Positions 16,200-25,879 of a stretch of 34,081 nt of DNA are shown here, one piece after another. The notes beneath the pieces were generated by a model. That model had not been told where the DNA came from, did not search any database, and worked only from the letters and a program-made list of their open reading frames with translations. Positions within the stretch are counted from its first letter, which is position 1. Every line of letters begins with the position of its first letter. A program made the translations under genes and the position numbers. Origin of the DNA: a virus; the IMG/VR virus record IMGVR_UViG_3300017786_000060, positions 1 through 34,081 of that record. The stretch is one strand, 5' to 3'.

Positions 16200-18284
16200 T
16201 TAACTCGATTGACGTATTTCTTGTACTGTAATTTGACTTACCGTTCTACAAAAGCTAGTACTATCTCCTTGTGATTCACTGTTGTTAAAGTAATATCTCG
16301 CGCTGGTGTGCGTGTATAAGCTCGCAACTTGTATTTTAAAAGTAAAAGAATCACCCGCACTTACACTATAACTAACAGGAGTCATTAAAAGGGTAGCCGG
16401 TTTGACGTTACCAATATCGTCTTGTCTATCAGAATAACAAAAATGTACACCATGTCCTGCTACTCGGCTACCTGGACTTGTTGGAAGTAAGAAATTTAAA
16501 AAGGATGCTGATGAATTATCTACACCTCCTTCATTTTTCTTATACGTATATTTAGAAACATAATCATGTCCTATCTGATAAGCTCCCATGTGAGCGTCTC
16601 CTGAAATTAAAAATTTTGATCCATCAAACGCGGGAGTAATTGTTACTTCGAGACTAGGATAATCTATAAATGTACCTACAACTGGCGCGTCTGAAGACCT
16701 GGTCGCCGCTTGATTAACAGCTTGAACGATATTTGGCGAAAGATTCGTGTCAACTATTTTTAATTGATGATTGACAAACTCAAAATCATTTAAATCAACA
16801 TTCAGCGTAATGCTATTTGCATTATTCGCACCACCTAAAGCATCTGGATCAGTCGATGATCCTAAAAGATTCGTTTGTGAATGGCTGCCATTGATGTGTA
16901 TACCCTTTGTAGGAGTAACATTTTGAACAACAACACTTGAACTTTCAGTTTTAATGATATAGTTAAGTACAATATAAGGTTGAATGTTATTGTGTGGCAG
17001 ATCACCACCAGTAGGTTTTGCTATGATCTCTGCGTATTTTGAGTTATTAGGATTACTACGTCTTGGCTTATACCCAAGACCTTGAAAATAGCCATCACCA
17101 TCTATACCATTTGAGTTATTTGCATCAGTTTCGTGAGTATGTTCTGCTAATTCGTCTACTGTAAGAGTGTGTTTGTATTCGCCACCTGAGGCACCTAATA
17201 CGTTAAATCCTCCGCTTGGCAGTGTATCAGAATTTAAATTGTTAGCGTCGATGCCGGTTCCTCTACCGATTGGAATCCGTCCTCCCATATTAGGAAGATT
17301 GAACGTAGTAGTTGCGCCAGATTGATCGGTTGTTCCTTCAAGAAATGCGGTACCACCGTATATGTTTGAAATCACCTCATGTAAAGCACGATAGGTATAT
17401 GTATTAAGCGCTTGACCGTTACAAAGTTTCCATTTTGAAGGTGCAGCTGCTTTAGTCCATTGTATCATTGAACCAATAGGATTCGGATCTTCAATTAAAA
17501 ACGGATCGACGTTTAGTTGTACGGCCTCTTCAAAATCCCACTCAAGAACATCATCAGATTTAACCTTTAGAACTTGGCCTGGAATCGGTGCGTCAGTTGG
17601 CCAGGTGTATGTAGTATTAGCGTATTTTGTTCTACCCGTAGGAACGTCAAGAAAACTTGCTTTTAGTGTTCCACTAGCAGTGTGTAAATCAATTGATTTT
17701 GTAAACTTAAACTCGCTTCCCTCTACATATATTTTACCATTAGCTCCAACTTGAATAGCGTTTGTTGAATCATCGGCCGCAGTAAATTTTACTATTCCTT
17801 CAAACTCTTTTTCACCAGTAATATTATCACTCGATGTAAGAGTCATAATATTATTTTCACCACCAGTTACATCAATCAAACGAGTGAATCGAGTATCAAG
17901 AGAAGCTATAGTTGCTTTATTCAAGATCGCATCACGAGCAACTTCATTCGTTTTTCTACGCCATGAATTAAAAGTATCGCCTGCAAGAACACCAAAATTT
18001 ATAGGTTCAATGTCTGCATCAGAAATTGGACTTGTGTATGAGATATAACTTTCTCCTCCGAATTGTCCTGTAGGAGCAGATGCTTGTGCATGCATCGCGC
18101 TAGCATCTGGCATATAAAAAGTAACTCCTGTAACCTCTTCAAACGTGTGTGCATGAGATGTTTCAGGACTATTTGTATCTGCTTCAAGCGCTTCTAATTG
18201 TGTCAAGTACAAAGGATAAAAGAACCCCTTTGTACCAAAAGTGCTGCCCGAGTTACTTGTTCCGTATATATAATAAACTGCCAT
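16200..18284 (-). CDS. Tail-collar fibre protein with gp7-type N-terminal domain
   Basis: 694 residues. Residues 1-70 (MAVYYIYGTSNSG, FFYPLY, HAHTFEE, FYMPDASAMHA) match the start of the gp7 homologue at 31461, so both probably use the same module. Residues 97-114 carry FGVLAGDTFNSWRRKTNE, shared with the RCC1-fibre protein. A tail-collar domain follows (about 265-450): PIGSMIQWTKAAAPSKWKLCNG, then FNLPNMGGRIPIGRG, AEHTHETD with an H-x-H pair, and NIQPYIVLNYIIK. The C-terminus (about 535-694) is a beta-sandwich starting VVGTFIDYPSLEVTITP, like the end of the 668-residue fibre. It is probably a gp12-like short fibre attached to the baseplate. It starts at the stop of the coiled-coil gene. Confidence 0.87.
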   Translation of the reverse strand: MAVYYIYGTSNSGSTFGTKGFFYPLYLTQLEALEADTNSPETSHAHTFEEVTGVTFYMPDASAMHAQASAPTGQFGGESYISYTSPISDADIEPINFGVLAGDTFNSWRRKTNEVARDAILNKATIASLDTRFTRLIDVTGGENNIMTLTSSDNITGEKEFEGIVKFTAADDSTNAIQVGANGKIYVEGSEFKFTKSIDLHTASGTLKASFLDVPTGRTKYANTTYTWPTDAPIPGQVLKVKSDDVLEWDFEEAVQLNVDPFLIEDPNPIGSMIQWTKAAAPSKWKLCNGQALNTYTYRALHEVISNIYGGTAFLEGTTDQSGATTTFNLPNMGGRIPIGRGTGIDANNLNSDTLPSGGFNVLGASGGEYKHTLTVDELAEHTHETDANNSNGIDGDGYFQGLGYKPRRSNPNNSKYAEIIAKPTGGDLPHNNIQPYIVLNYIIKTESSSVVVQNVTPTKGIHINGSHSQTNLLGSSTDPDALGGANNANSITLNVDLNDFEFVNHQLKIVDTNLSPNIVQAVNQAATRSSDAPVVGTFIDYPSLEVTITPAFDGSKFLISGDAHMGAYQIGHDYVSKYTYKKNEGGVDNSSASFLNFLLPTSPGSRVAGHGVHFCYSDRQDDIGNVKPATLLMTPVSYSVSAGDSFTFKIQVASLYTHTSARYYFNNSESQGDSTSFCRTVSQITVQEIRQSS

Positions 18285-18296
18285 AATTCTATTTAT
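18280..18296 (-). repeat. 17-bp junction repeat, copy at 694-residue fibre start
   Basis: Identical to the copies at 9418-9434 and 16138-16154. Here the TAG stop of the coiled-coil gene lies inside the repeat. Confidence 0.8.
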
Positions 18297-18498
18297 CTAA
18301 TTTTTCAATAAGGTTCTCAACAAGATTTGTTAGTTTATTCACTTGTGTTTTTAAATCTTGTATTTCCTTTGATTTTTCTAAATGTGTTTTCTTTTGTATT
18401 AATCTTCTACGATATCCTGCGTTATCATTTGAAAGAATGGCGTTAGAGGTTGTATCTCTTTCTAAATCTTTTCTTTCTTTAACTACTATGCGGCTCAT
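18289..18498 (-). CDS. Short coiled-coil protein, 69 residues
   Basis: A basic N-terminal half (MSRIVVKERKDLERDTTSN, then AGYRRRLIQKKTHLEKSKE) is followed by a clear heptad pattern, IQDLKTQVNKLTNLVENLIEKL (about 46-67), with Leu/Val/Ile at a and d positions. This predicts a parallel coiled coil. It starts just after the 1764-residue gene and its stop lies in the junction repeat before the collar fibre. It may be a small connector or trimerisation factor between baseplate and fibres. No family is recognised, so the role is inference. Confidence 0.8.
   Translation of the reverse strand: MSRIVVKERKDLERDTTSNAILSNDNAGYRRRLIQKKTHLEKSKEIQDLKTQVNKLTNLVENLIEKLDK
18290..18297 (-). promoter_or_regulatory. 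Late-promoter-like GATAAATA, 694-residue fibre gene
   Basis: One mismatch to TATAAATA. It contains the last Asp and Lys codons of the coiled-coil gene and lies five bases before the ATG. Confidence 0.4.
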
Positions 18499-18499
18499 T

Positions 18500-21400
18500 T
18501 TAAATTGTAGCTATGGCTCTAAAATCTTTTACTAAAGGTGCAGACGCGGTGCTTTCTGCGGTAAACACTATTTTAACTTGGAACGATGAAAAAGGTTCAA
18601 CCACTCCGTCACCGCCATAGACGTATTCTACTTCACCGAATTCTCTTGATGAACTAACTAGTATACTGTTAGAAGGTGTAAGCTTTTCAAACGCTACAGT
18701 GTTTATAGGTTCATCACCGGTTTTAGTTCGTATATAAACTAAAATTTCAGACTGATCGTTTGGCTTCGTGGCGTTAATAACAATATTAACTTGGTCGGAA
18801 GCGTTATTCAATTCTACTTCTCGTGTAATGTATCTTGAAAGAGCAGCGCCATGACCAGGTAACAATTCAGTATCTGTCTGTGGACTATCTAAACTCGATG
18901 TTGTTAAACTTTCTAAATTTCCAATAACATTATCTTCAGCCACTAGAGATATTCTATCTAAATCAATGACTGGACTTACATAATCACTTGTACTAGTAAA
19001 TTCAGCATCAACATGTAATTTACCTGTTGTTGTACCTCCACCTGTTACTGTTTGCAGATTATTAAAATACAATCTTCCATCACGCGATGTGAGATAATCA
19101 CTACTCCCTATGCTTAAAAGATATCGAGTACTTGTATTTGAGAAATTTAAGTCCTGTGAAATAAACCTTAAATTATTAAAAACCATGTTTGGATTACTTC
19201 CACCAATTCCTAAAGGATCAAACCTATACGTAAATCCTGAAAGATTAGTAAACTTCGCTCTCCAAATAGTCATCTTAAAATCTTTATTTTGATCAGGTGT
19301 CCATGTCGATGCATTCTGCGATTTAAATGAAACACCGGCGTATGTGTTTTTAGAAATCTTAGATCCTGTGACTGTATCGTCTCCTCCAGTTTCTGCCATC
19401 CATAAACGATAATCAGGAGAATTAGACATTACAACAATTGCATATTCAACACCTGGTGCAAGATACACTGGAGATTCGAATTTAAATCGTGTTGCAAGAC
19501 GTGCTGTATCAGAAACTGCTACTCCAGATGTTGCAATATCGTCAGCTGCAGGATTTGCAGTTGTTGACCCATCACCTGTTTCATATACTAGAGTATCTTG
19601 CGCTTTTTTCGTTACTCGAGAAAATGGAATCACCTTCTGAGTTGGCTGTCCGTTTTCAACAGTAACCAAGTGTACGTTAAGAGGAACATTAGCAGATTTT
19701 GCTTTAAAGAATAAATCAATCTGAGTTGCATAACAACCAGTCGGTATATTGCCAATTAGAAAAGATTGTGCAAGAGGATCGTAATATTCTTGTGTTACCT
19801 TTGTTGTAACACCTGGTACGATCTCCTTTATACGTTCTCCAGTAGACACTACTTCAATTTCACGTGTTGAAATTATTTGTTCTTGTTTAGTTTGCAACAA
19901 CCCTCGAGCTACGTACGTTACAGATGCTGATGTAGTTGTATTTGCTAAATTGTTTGTAGATGAATCTGTTAGTTTAAAAACCCGTGCACCTGTTAAAAAT
20001 TGTAGCGCTTGATTATTTGGAACAATGAAGAAACCTGTGAGATCACCTTGTGAATCACTAATAAGTTCGTCTCTTTGATCATCTGGAGACGGTAGGGCTG
20101 CAAACGCTGCTGTTGCTTCTAAATCAAATGTAGATTCATCAACTTCTTCGTTATCTATTCCATACTTTTTGAAAGCTGCTTTGGAGCAATAAGCTGATAT
20201 ATCAACATCGTCAAAGAAAGCAAAAACTTTAGTATTGGGTTTAAGCATTTGTGCTTTAAAGTAAACTCTGCGTGAGCGAATGAATGGTACAAAGGAGATG
20301 TCAAGTACTTTATCACCCATACTTGTTTCTACAGTATTGACTACTGCTTCTTGCTTATATCCTTCCATTACCGTTTCTGTTGCAAACGTCGTGGTGACTT
20401 CTCGCACTGGATGCCAGTTAGGAAATCCGGCCGCGGTTTTTGCGGCAGATGAGCCTTGACCAAATAGTTGCTTCCCTGCCTTTGTTTTTATTTTACCAAG
20501 AACATTTGTTTCTGTAGAATCGTACACATTAGTAAACGAATCACTTTCGTTCAAGGCCGCTGCTACAACATCCGCATTTGATTCGATATTAGTAATTAGC
20601 GCAGGCTTTCTATCAACTTCAATCCACTCATCGCCAGAAGGAGATAATTCAATAGCGCCATTCCATGAAGCTAAATCATATGGATTCACACTAATATCGA
20701 TACTTGCAGTTGGCTGATGAATTAATTTTTCATGTGTAAATGGTAAAGACAAAAGGCTTCCTCCTCCATCTCCTCGGTCGGCGTTGAGCAAATCGTTATC
20801 TTGAGTGGAACTTCCTAGTAAACCAGCTCCTCCTTTTTCTGCGTATTTTAAACGCTTTTGGTTTAAAGAATACTTCGGTCTTAAAATTCCTTTTTTCGTA
20901 TCTAAAGATGCTTGATATCCTGGATCTAATATATTTGCGACTCCACCTGTTAAAAAGCTATCTACGATAATACCATTCTTAAATCTTTCGGCAGTGCCTC
21001 CGCTATCGATAATCTGTTTACCATTTGCTTCTCTTTCAAGCAATGAAAGAGAAGTATAGTATTCTATATTTTGAACGCGCTTTTCTAATCGACCAATGTC
21101 TTCCATCGTAAATCTACGATTATCTACAATTCTACTTTGAATATCATCCGCGCTCCGTGTATAAGCTGGAATATACAAAGTATATAACGCCATCGCGTTA
21201 TCTGGAATTGATGGCGCCACAGGTGAAATATCTGATTCTCCTTTTACAATTTTATAATCCCCTGTGGTAGTTACTACTAGCTGATCATAACGAGATTTGT
21301 AATAATCAAGCTTGATTTTTGTAGCTGCATTAGGATCTAACGCGAGATGACTTGTATCATTATCGTCTGGTCTAAAATCCAAAACGTCTGTAAGGTATTG

Positions 21401-23794
21401 TCCTTTGTACAGGCCAATTGAGGCATAAGGCACACTACCGTCGATGTAACTATCAACACTATAATAATCCCCTGTTGTCGTACGGTCGTAATAGGTGTAA
21501 GTTATAGTTAAGCCTGAGCCTGCAGCAATTGTTGAGCCAGTATATTTAACGTTACCTACTTTATAGACACCATCACGCTGGCCGTTATCTAATTCTATAC
21601 TGGATGTTAAATCAGTCACTGGTGAATCATCTATTGTAGTGACTGAAGTGATAGCAATGATATCTCGTTTAGCTAACGCATAAGATTGGTTTTGGTTTAC
21701 CGGATTATTACTCGCAACTGTGACTAACTGTTCAGTGTGAGTAGCAATTGATTTGATACCTCTTTTAAGACCGTTATTATTATCCAATGCTGCTTTGACT
21801 GGTGCAATTACATCAACTGTTCCACTTGCAGTTCCAACAGTGAGAGTAACCTCTGTATTCGAATTAGAAAAAGACACATTAGTTACAGCTATAGGAGCAT
21901 CGCCACTTTGATTCGTAACAATGTATGAGTCAACCGAATCGTTAAAGAATAGCGCATTAGATTTTCCACTTATTTCACTAACAGTGAGTGTTATTGTATT
22001 GCCTGAAAAAGTTTTTCCACTTTTCTCTGCTCTTATTACAACCTGCGAGTCAGTTTCTCCTGTCGTAATTCCTTTAATTGTGTTATAAGGAAGAGTGATA
22101 AATCCTTTATTATTTCCTGTATCAAAAATCGGTGTAGGGTTAGATTGGTTACTTTCTGACAAAGTTCCAGTAAACGTTTGACCAGAATGAGTCGCAGCAC
22201 CAGTTATATTTAACGCAGTCCTAGGTATTTCTCCGCTTAAATCATAAATGTATAATCTATATAGTGTACCAACTTTTTCAATACCACGTATTCTACAAGT
22301 TATGCCGGTAAGAGCTTCTGGCGAATTGCCATCACCGAAAAACTGATATGTATTAGTTATATCTTCGTAATCTGGAAGATTAGTAATTGTTGATAGTTCA
22401 ATGTAACTACCAAGTTTAGCCTGACCAAATGATTCAATACCAGTCTCAACGTCACGTGCCTTTTCTGTGAATAGGTTTATAGGTTCTTCTAAAGGAACTC
22501 GATATCCATTTACATAAGCAACACCAGGCTCTACTGAAATACCATAACGCGATTCACCAAATGTTTGAGCTTCGCCTGTTGTATTAATTGTTTGGCCATT
22601 TAATCCTGATGCTACATCAGGATTTGCAGTAGTAATATCTAGTGCTTGGATCTGTGTATCGTTATACAGGCCATCATTTCCAGCAAGATCATTTCTGAAT
22701 TCTCTTAATCTTGCAACAAAAGGCGCTACGGTATAATTTCCACTTTCTTCAAAAGTTCGAAGTGCAGCTTTATCGTCAAGCTGTGTGTATTCAGGCCTTG
22801 CAGGAGCAATGTATTGACTTGAGTTTATTTCTAAAAGATTTAAATAGTTTATACTGTCAGTTCCACTTGTAGTCGCTGCACACTTGTTTACATTTTGAGT
22901 AATGCTAGTTATTGTAGAATCGTCAGTAAGTAATATAGGAACAAGATTAATACTATACCTATCAGCTCCAGGAGCTCTATCGTTGGGTGTTCCTGACGCG
23001 TTATCAAATAAACTTTCGTCTTCAGCTGATGTTTTAATTGTTGGATCTATGCGGAAAACCGCAGTACCTGTAATTTTATCATTTTTAGAAGTCTTTTCAA
23101 TAAACAATCTACTGATTGTATCGTTGTACATAAATGTACCTTGAGAAAAGAATACCCCGATATCAGTAGTAACTTCTGAAGCATAACCAACACCGGTGTT
23201 TTGAACAATAGTACCAAAATCTGCACCGGCTCCTACAATAGTTTCAGTTTGATTTTCATCTAAAGATCTTACCAACGCGCCACCAAAAATTATTGTACGA
23301 CTAGCCAAATCACCAGTATCATCAAACTCACCGGTATTCGCATCGCTATCGTTGACTGCACCTGAAGAATTGTATCTTAAATATAGTCGCCATCTTTGAT
23401 TACCAATAGTAGAAATATTCTCGTAAGCGTATACTTCAGCAGATATGGTCCCAGCGAGCGAGCCGGAAATGCGAGCAGTTTGACCCGTAATTAAGTTAAT
23501 ATTGCTGTTGATCTTAGCAATATTATCCGAAGTACCATCACCAATAATATCAACGTCAATATAATTTACGTTGTCTGTGAAAAAAGTAGTACCATCTAAA
23601 ATAGCACCTTCTTTATAAACAGACTTTCCGAACTTGTCGATCTGCGATTGCAAGATCGACTGCATTTGATTTAATTCACGAACCTGAACACTTACGCCAG
23701 GCTTGAATAAAATCTTTAGGTAATTCTTATCTTCTAATTTTGAAGTATTAAAATCGTCAAAATAAGGAGATGCATCATAAGTTTTAATAGCCAT
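18500..23794 (-). CDS. Very large DUF4815-like baseplate/tail structural protein
   Basis: 1764 residues. The N-terminus (1-70: YDASPYFDDFNTSKLEDKNYLKILFKPG, VRELNQMQSILQSQIDKFG, VYKEGAILDG) is the DUF4815 type found in tail proteins of many T4-like and related phages. A helical segment, FTMEDIGRLEKRVQNIEYYTSLSLLERE (about 893-920), and a later VLDISFVPFIRSRRVYFKAQMLKPNTKVFAFFDD (about 1160-1195) are also family marks. The C-terminal third holds further beta domains. It replaces T4 gp9/gp10 in order, directly after gp8, so it probably forms a baseplate-peripheral or fibre-network part (inference). One unbroken frame; weak ribosome binding site. Confidence 0.85.
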   Translation of the reverse strand: MAIKTYDASPYFDDFNTSKLEDKNYLKILFKPGVSVQVRELNQMQSILQSQIDKFGKSVYKEGAILDGTTFFTDNVNYIDVDIIGDGTSDNIAKINSNINLITGQTARISGSLAGTISAEVYAYENISTIGNQRWRLYLRYNSSGAVNDSDANTGEFDDTGDLASRTIIFGGALVRSLDENQTETIVGAGADFGTIVQNTGVGYASEVTTDIGVFFSQGTFMYNDTISRLFIEKTSKNDKITGTAVFRIDPTIKTSAEDESLFDNASGTPNDRAPGADRYSINLVPILLTDDSTITSITQNVNKCAATTSGTDSINYLNLLEINSSQYIAPARPEYTQLDDKAALRTFEESGNYTVAPFVARLREFRNDLAGNDGLYNDTQIQALDITTANPDVASGLNGQTINTTGEAQTFGESRYGISVEPGVAYVNGYRVPLEEPINLFTEKARDVETGIESFGQAKLGSYIELSTITNLPDYEDITNTYQFFGDGNSPEALTGITCRIRGIEKVGTLYRLYIYDLSGEIPRTALNITGAATHSGQTFTGTLSESNQSNPTPIFDTGNNKGFITLPYNTIKGITTGETDSQVVIRAEKSGKTFSGNTITLTVSEISGKSNALFFNDSVDSYIVTNQSGDAPIAVTNVSFSNSNTEVTLTVGTASGTVDVIAPVKAALDNNNGLKRGIKSIATHTEQLVTVASNNPVNQNQSYALAKRDIIAITSVTTIDDSPVTDLTSSIELDNGQRDGVYKVGNVKYTGSTIAAGSGLTITYTYYDRTTTGDYYSVDSYIDGSVPYASIGLYKGQYLTDVLDFRPDDNDTSHLALDPNAATKIKLDYYKSRYDQLVVTTTGDYKIVKGESDISPVAPSIPDNAMALYTLYIPAYTRSADDIQSRIVDNRRFTMEDIGRLEKRVQNIEYYTSLSLLEREANGKQIIDSGGTAERFKNGIIVDSFLTGGVANILDPGYQASLDTKKGILRPKYSLNQKRLKYAEKGGAGLLGSSTQDNDLLNADRGDGGGSLLSLPFTHEKLIHQPTASIDISVNPYDLASWNGAIELSPSGDEWIEVDRKPALITNIESNADVVAAALNESDSFTNVYDSTETNVLGKIKTKAGKQLFGQGSSAAKTAAGFPNWHPVREVTTTFATETVMEGYKQEAVVNTVETSMGDKVLDISFVPFIRSRRVYFKAQMLKPNTKVFAFFDDVDISAYCSKAAFKKYGIDNEEVDESTFDLEATAAFAALPSPDDQRDELISDSQGDLTGFFIVPNNQALQFLTGARVFKLTDSSTNNLANTTTSASVTYVARGLLQTKQEQIISTREIEVVSTGERIKEIVPGVTTKVTQEYYDPLAQSFLIGNIPTGCYATQIDLFFKAKSANVPLNVHLVTVENGQPTQKVIPFSRVTKKAQDTLVYETGDGSTTANPAADDIATSGVAVSDTARLATRFKFESPVYLAPGVEYAIVVMSNSPDYRLWMAETGGDDTVTGSKISKNTYAGVSFKSQNASTWTPDQNKDFKMTIWRAKFTNLSGFTYRFDPLGIGGSNPNMVFNNLRFISQDLNFSNTSTRYLLSIGSSDYLTSRDGRLYFNNLQTVTGGGTTTGKLHVDAEFTSTSDYVSPVIDLDRISLVAEDNVIGNLESLTTSSLDSPQTDTELLPGHGAALSRYITREVELNNASDQVNIVINATKPNDQSEILVYIRTKTGDEPINTVAFEKLTPSNSILVSSSREFGEVEYVYGGDGVVEPFSSFQVKIVFTAESTASAPLVKDFRAIATI

Positions 23795-23806
23795 ATAATT
23801 TGTCTT

Positions 23807-25426
23807 TTAAAACTGGATCACAAGTTTAATTTCTTCTTCCTGCGAAGCAGCTCTTTGAATTGGTTTTCTGTTTTCTAAAAATAGAACTTCTCCTGTACGA
23901 GGCGTAAGTTCTGGTGTAACATTTGAATCAGCAGTGTATACGTATTCTGTAGCAATATCTGTTCCATCACTCGCTCTTGCAATTTTAATTTTCGTAGTCG
24001 AGCTATCACCAGTAGTAAAATCATTATGATTTATATTTGCGCTGTCGTTTTGGTGAAAGTAAATGTGTTTATTAGTTACATCAACATAGTCTACAAAGGC
24101 CTTTGCTTTAATATAATCAGTTTGATTATCTACTATATCACCAATGGCATCATAATCGCCATCAGCAGTAGTTTCTGTAATAATATCACCAACAGATACT
24201 GCATTCAAATCATTATCACTAGTGACTGTAAGTCTACGCAAACCACTTAGTACTTCTTGTAGACCATAAACACCATCACCGGTAGGCTCTGGACTATCGT
24301 CTGCGGCGTTACGAGTAGGTTGTCTTATAAGAGAGATTTGGCGATAACCTATAGTAGTCGGTATTTCACCTTCAACATCTCCATTAAAATCAACTGCTAA
24401 TCCTGCATAAAACGCAGGTAGTTCTGCAACAGGGTTATTACCAAATCCATCAATCGGCGAAATCAATGGTCGTATAACTGGTGCAGTTGTGGCCACAACT
24501 GTGCTAATAGGTCGGATTGATGCCCTTAGCACGCCTTTGTGCGTTTTCAATTGATCAACAGTAGCTAAATCAGCACAGACAAACCCACTAATTGCACCAT
24601 TCGTAACAGAGGCCTGACAATCGAGAATCTTTGGATCTTTGTGAGTCGCATCACTTATTACTAATTGAAAATCGCCGTCTGTTGATGCGCTTGAAAGTCC
24701 AGCTCCAGGGTTTTCTATTTCAAACCCATAAACAATCCCTCCGCTCGAATTAGAAGGAGTACCTGTACCGGTTTTTACGGTTTTAACTTCTATAAACTGA
24801 TCCGTGTTAAACTCACTTGCAGTAACTAAATCAGCTACGTAGACCCAAGCATAATCATCACTACCAGTACTTAAAACTGGATCTCTTGCAGTATCACTAC
24901 CACCCGGCGCACTAGTTGATTCTCCTGCTAAATACGCTCCATTAGCACCATACGAATCATTAGAATCGTTGTCTAAACAGATATACACTTTATCATCATA
25001 AACTGCGTAGCAAGGATACTCGGTCTGACCAGCGCTATTAGTAGAAACGTTAAACATATCCGGATCATTCTTATTCCACCTTTTATATCTACGAGTAGCT
25101 ACCCAATTAATTTTTGGAATAACGTGTAAAGCGTTTGTAGTCTTAACTGCTACTGCTCCTATTAGATTATCAAGAACTTCTTGTGATTCACTTACGCTAC
25201 CATTCGGCAATGGTGTAGAAAAGTTTTGATCTGTTTCGACAAGAGTACTTCCTCCTACAGTTTGTGAATCCCAAGGATCTGATTTACCAATCCCGACAAA
25301 ATACTCAAATCCTCCTACATCTTGTTCAGGAGAATCGTCGTCACTTCCGGCATTTTTATCAATGATATCGTTGATTAAAAACGTTGCCGAATTACGTCTA
25401 AAATCATCTGTAATTATTGCTGCCAT
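23807..25426 (-). CDS. 8: Baseplate wedge protein gp8
   Basis: 539 residues, against 334 in T4. gp8 is a dimeric wedge subunit that binds gp7 and gp10 in T4. The start (IITDDFRRNSATFLINDI, then FVGIGKSDPWD at about 46-56) corresponds to T4 'IVTSKFR...FITFGRSEPW', and the end (GEVLFLENRKPIQRAASQEEEIKLVIQF) corresponds to T4 'GEMIYMENRPPIIMAMDQTEEINILFTF'. The identity is therefore firm. The extra length lies in the middle and includes two Asp/Ser/Pro loops, SDDDSPEQDVGG (about 29-40) and ADDSPEPTGDG. It has its own late promoter (25478-25485) with a 51-base gap before the ATG. Confidence 0.93.
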   Translation of the reverse strand: MAAIITDDFRRNSATFLINDIIDKNAGSDDDSPEQDVGGFEYFVGIGKSDPWDSQTVGGSTLVETDQNFSTPLPNGSVSESQEVLDNLIGAVAVKTTNALHVIPKINWVATRRYKRWNKNDPDMFNVSTNSAGQTEYPCYAVYDDKVYICLDNDSNDSYGANGAYLAGESTSAPGGSDTARDPVLSTGSDDYAWVYVADLVTASEFNTDQFIEVKTVKTGTGTPSNSSGGIVYGFEIENPGAGLSSASTDGDFQLVISDATHKDPKILDCQASVTNGAISGFVCADLATVDQLKTHKGVLRASIRPISTVVATTAPVIRPLISPIDGFGNNPVAELPAFYAGLAVDFNGDVEGEIPTTIGYRQISLIRQPTRNAADDSPEPTGDGVYGLQEVLSGLRRLTVTSDNDLNAVSVGDIITETTADGDYDAIGDIVDNQTDYIKAKAFVDYVDVTNKHIYFHQNDSANINHNDFTTGDSSTTKIKIARASDGTDIATEYVYTADSNVTPELTPRTGEVLFLENRKPIQRAASQEEEIKLVIQF

Positions 25427-25477
25427 ATTTTTTTTCTTCTTCTTATAAGTTAAAGTTTAAGGTTAAGTTAATAGTTT

Positions 25478-25485
25478 TATTTATA
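25478..25485 (-). promoter_or_regulatory. Late promoter TATAAATA, gp8
   Basis: A perfect T4 late consensus on the minus strand, overlapping the stop codon of the 132-residue gene. The 51-base stretch to the gp8 ATG holds short repeats of the GTTAA type (25449-25471, plus strand) and then an AAGAAGAAG purine run as a possible ribosome binding site. Confidence 0.75.
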
Positions 25486-25879
25486 TAAGTTTCTCCAATA
25501 CTTTTGAAGAACCTCTGATAAAAGTTTTGTTCATATAATGGTTACTAGTTTCTGTTATTACACCTTCAGTAAACTTAGGTGTATCTTTAGGACCGCTATT
25601 AGGATAAGTGTGATTAAGCAAAGCTCCACTAAGACTAAACGTTGATGTATTACTGTCTCCCCAATACACTAAGCCTGCTTCTGCCCAAAATCGGCTACCA
25701 GCAAATTTTAATCCTGTAATAGTTGCAGCAATACCCTGTTCAGGAGAATCATTAGTTGTTCCACCCGCGGTGTGTGTCCAAAAGACTGCAGCCGATTCTG
25801 ACAAACTATGATTTGCTATTTGTACAGGAGGATCTTTATAAACGAATGCTCCTAATTGTTGTCCTAAAAATCTTCTCAT
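25481..25879 (-). CDS. Unknown protein between gp7 and gp8, 132 residues
   Basis: Not recognised. It begins MRRFLGQQLGAFVYKDPPV and has a predicted beta-rich body with aromatic residues (AAVFWTHTAGGTT, LKFAGSRFWAEAGLVYWGDS). It contains NDSPEQG, encoded with a 14-base match to the NDSPEQ-like loop of gp8. No signal peptide or membrane span. It starts with a strong ribosome binding site (AAGGAGGA) inside the end of the gp7-like gene and overlaps its stop by one base (TAATG), so it is translated after gp7. The place between two wedge genes suggests a baseplate accessory subunit. Confidence 0.8.
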   Translation of the reverse strand: MRRFLGQQLGAFVYKDPPVQIANHSLSESAAVFWTHTAGGTTNDSPEQGIAATITGLKFAGSRFWAEAGLVYWGDSNTSTFSLSGALLNHTYPNSGPKDTPKFTEGVITETSNHYMNKTFIRGSSKVLEKLI

